Origin: Brettanomyces bruxellensis
Taxonomy: Eukaryota > Ascomycota > Pichiomycetes > Pichiales > Pichiaceae
Direction of reading: 5' to 3'
DNA: 64,000 nucleotides
NCBI RefSeq assembly: GCF_011074885.1
Contig: NC_054690.1
Span: 2,361,001 to 2,425,000, forward strand
The notes beneath the pieces were generated by a model. That model searched no databases and was not told where the DNA came from. It worked only from the letters and a program-made list of their open reading frames with translations. The translations under genes were made by a program, and so were the position numbers. Each line of letters opens with the position of its first letter. Position 1 is the first letter of the stretch. Shown here one piece after another: positions 62,523 through 64,000 of this stretch.

Positions 62523-63410
62523 TTACACTTTGTAGCCAAACACATCAGGCCTTCTTTGGTTCCATAAAGGCATATTTTCCCTGACGACATTCAAATATTC
62601 GAGGTTAATATCAGCCACGCATATCTGCTCTTTTTCCACGATATCGCTGCATTGAGCCACAATGGTTCCATTCGGATCAATTATGCAAGTGTGACCGAAG
62701 GATTCTCTCTTCAACTTCAACCCGTCCTTCGTAATCTCTTCTTTTGTTTGAGTAACATGCTTTCCCTTCTGACTTGGAAGAACAACATAAGATTGAGTCA
62801 TAACAGCAGTTGATCTACCGAGTAATTCAAAGTGTGGACCAGTTTTCAGAGTCCAAGCAGCGGGAAAAGTTAAGATTTCAGCACCAAGAGACCTTTGTCT
62901 TAATGCAAGCTCAGGAAATCTCAAATCGTAGCATATTCCAACTCCCAATTTTCCCGCCGGAGTATCAAAGGGTGGAAGAATACTGTTTCCAGGTTCAACC
63001 GCCTTTGATTCTTGTAAAATGGGGCCACCCTTGATTTCAACATCAAAGAGATGCAGCTTTTGATAGCGATGAAGGATTTTGCCATCCAATCCCAGGTAAA
63101 CAAGAGTATTTTTGACCCTTTTTGATGCTTCAGAAGGTTCATGAATTCCAACGGCAACATATAAAGATTTGTTTAGAGCGTTGAGCCTTTTTAATTGTTC
63201 CACCACTTCGAACATAAAAGGTGATTTTTCCACCGGTTGAGCCATTTTAATCGAATGAGCTGCATTCTTTGCAATATAATCTGAAGCTTCTGGGAGGAAA
63301 AGAACTTTACAGCCCATTTTTGATGCTCTTGCAATAAGTCTTGCCGCTTTAAGCCCATTTTCTTTAAGGCATGAGGATGCACACAATTGCCCAGCCGCAA
63401 CTAAAACCAT
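62523..63410 (-). CDS. NIT2: Nitrilase-superfamily deaminated-glutathione amidase
   Basis: Amidase that repairs deaminated glutathione, a side product of transaminases. 295 residues. The nitrilase catalytic triad is visible: Glu41 in FLPEASDY, Lys118 in YQKLHLFD and Cys160 in GICYDLRFPE. The FPAAWTLKTGPHFELLGRSTAV block and the C-terminal MPLWNQRRPDVF match S. cerevisiae Nit2. No targeting peptide is evident. It is divergent from the SPOUT methyltransferase gene. Confidence 0.95.
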   Translation of the reverse strand: MVLVAAGQLCASSCLKENGLKAARLIARASKMGCKVLFLPEASDYIAKNAAHSIKMAQPVEKSPFMFEVVEQLKRLNALNKSLYVAVGIHEPSEASKRVKNTLVYLGLDGKILHRYQKLHLFDVEIKGGPILQESKAVEPGNSILPPFDTPAGKLGVGICYDLRFPELALRQRSLGAEILTFPAAWTLKTGPHFELLGRSTAVMTQSYVVLPSQKGKHVTQTKEEITKDGLKLKRESFGHTCIIDPNGTIVAQCSDIVEKEQICVADINLEYLNVVRENMPLWNQRRPDVFGYKV

Positions 63411-63773
63411 GTTTGAATTGTTCCAGTCGATTCAGTTAATATGAAAAGTTCAAGAAAGAAGTACGAGATATCTAGTGAAATTTTGAAATCAATGAACCTA
63501 CACATATATGTAAATGTATGCTAGTGTTATTAAATTGTCCGGATTGCTTACAGTCCACAATTGATTAAACTTTCGCTCTATCAGCTTTGATAAGCAAAAG
63601 AAGGGGAAGGGGGAAAAATCCGACAAATTGCATTATCGGGGGATTACCGAAATGAAAAAAAGAGGGTAAAAAAAATTTCATGGCCATTTCTACGTATCTA
63701 GGATCTCCGCCAAATAGTAAATCACTCACCTATTTGATAAATAAATATCTGCAATCATTAGATAACCAGCAAG
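63411..63773. other. Divergent promoter NIT2/SPOUT gene
   Basis: 363 bp with A-runs near 63653-63677. A plus-strand frame at 63680-63865 is a shadow of the next gene. Confidence 0.6.
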
Positions 63774-64000
63774 ATGCCAGTAGAAGAAAAGGGTGGAGAC
63801 AAAGAAACAAAGAAACAGAAACAAGGGGTGATGAAATCTCGCCAGATATCTCTATGCATATGTAGTAGTTGCATTGAGCCTAAAAACTGCAAATCATTGG
63901 AACAGATGACAAGAATCGCATATCAGATAGCTAAAGCTGCGTGTACATTTAATGTAAATGAAATAATTGTTCTTCAGAAACCACATGGAGAAAATAATGA
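63774..64000 (+). CDS. SPOUT-class RNA methyltransferase homologue (3' partial)
   Basis: Open from ATG 63774 to the window end, 75 codons. After a Lys-rich start (MPVEEKGGDKETKKQ) comes the opening strand and helix of the fungal/human SPOUT1 (C9orf114) family: RQISLCICSSCIEPKNCKSL, EQMTRIAYQIAKAACTFNV, NEIIVL. S. cerevisiae has two members, YMR310C and YGR283C, and I cannot choose between them. The catalytic C-terminal knot is outside the window. Confidence 0.85.
   Translation, partial: MPVEEKGGDKETKKQKQGVMKSRQISLCICSSCIEPKNCKSLEQMTRIAYQIAKAACTFNVNEIIVLQKPHGENN

Overview
The window is 64 kb of nuclear chromosome from a budding yeast (Saccharomycotina). It is gene-dense and AT-rich, genes lie on both strands, and introns are few and short, with GTATGT or GTAAGT donors and TACTAAC or TACTAAT branch sites. 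Two observations narrow the lineage. The left edge carries the end of a mitochondrial complex I subunit (NDUFA12 type), and the Saccharomycetaceae have lost complex I. A CTG codon also sits at the conserved Leu of the 'MLQL' segment of Cdc28, so CTG appears to be read as Leu, not as Ser as in the Candida/Debaryomyces clade. A Pichiaceae-type yeast (Brettanomyces, Pichia or Ogataea) fits best; the genus is inference.

Left part (1-36.6 kb): complex I subunit (partial), DYS1, DUT1, a cytochrome P450, a large disordered basic protein, the Rab-GAP MDR1/GYP2, the giant bridge-like lipid-transfer protein FMP27/HOB, the G-alpha GPA2, CPA2 with an N-terminal presequence, an unidentified 249-residue protein, RAX1, the cell-cycle kinase CDC28 (with PSTTIRE in place of PSTAIRE), IFA38 (spliced) and an LGE1-like gene.

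Middle (37.3-45.9 kb): a retrotransposon landing pad upstream of a tRNA-Cys(GCA) gene. It holds an LTR relic, an inverted solo LTR interrupted by a 197-bp solo LTR of another family, and a full-length 6.9-kb Ty1/copia element with a TTATT target duplication. The element's two LTRs are nearly identical, yet gag and pol are frameshifted.

Right part (46.4-64 kb): PRX1, a LEU3-like zinc-cluster regulator, RAD51, a SYT1-type Arf-GEF, PUP3, CMC2 (spliced), MTC1, FMP46 (spliced), NIT2, and the start of a SPOUT RNA methyltransferase that runs off the window.

Some regulation can be read directly. MluI cell-cycle boxes lie upstream of DUT1 (two), RAD51 (one, fused to an SCB) and CDC28 (one), which suggests G1/S control. 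Two Gcn4-type sites lie upstream of CPA2. No CRISPR, plasmid or prokaryotic feature was seen. The most unusual items are the nested LTR locus, the recent-looking but broken retroelement, and the PSTTIRE kinase. I did not find a convincing wholly new system.
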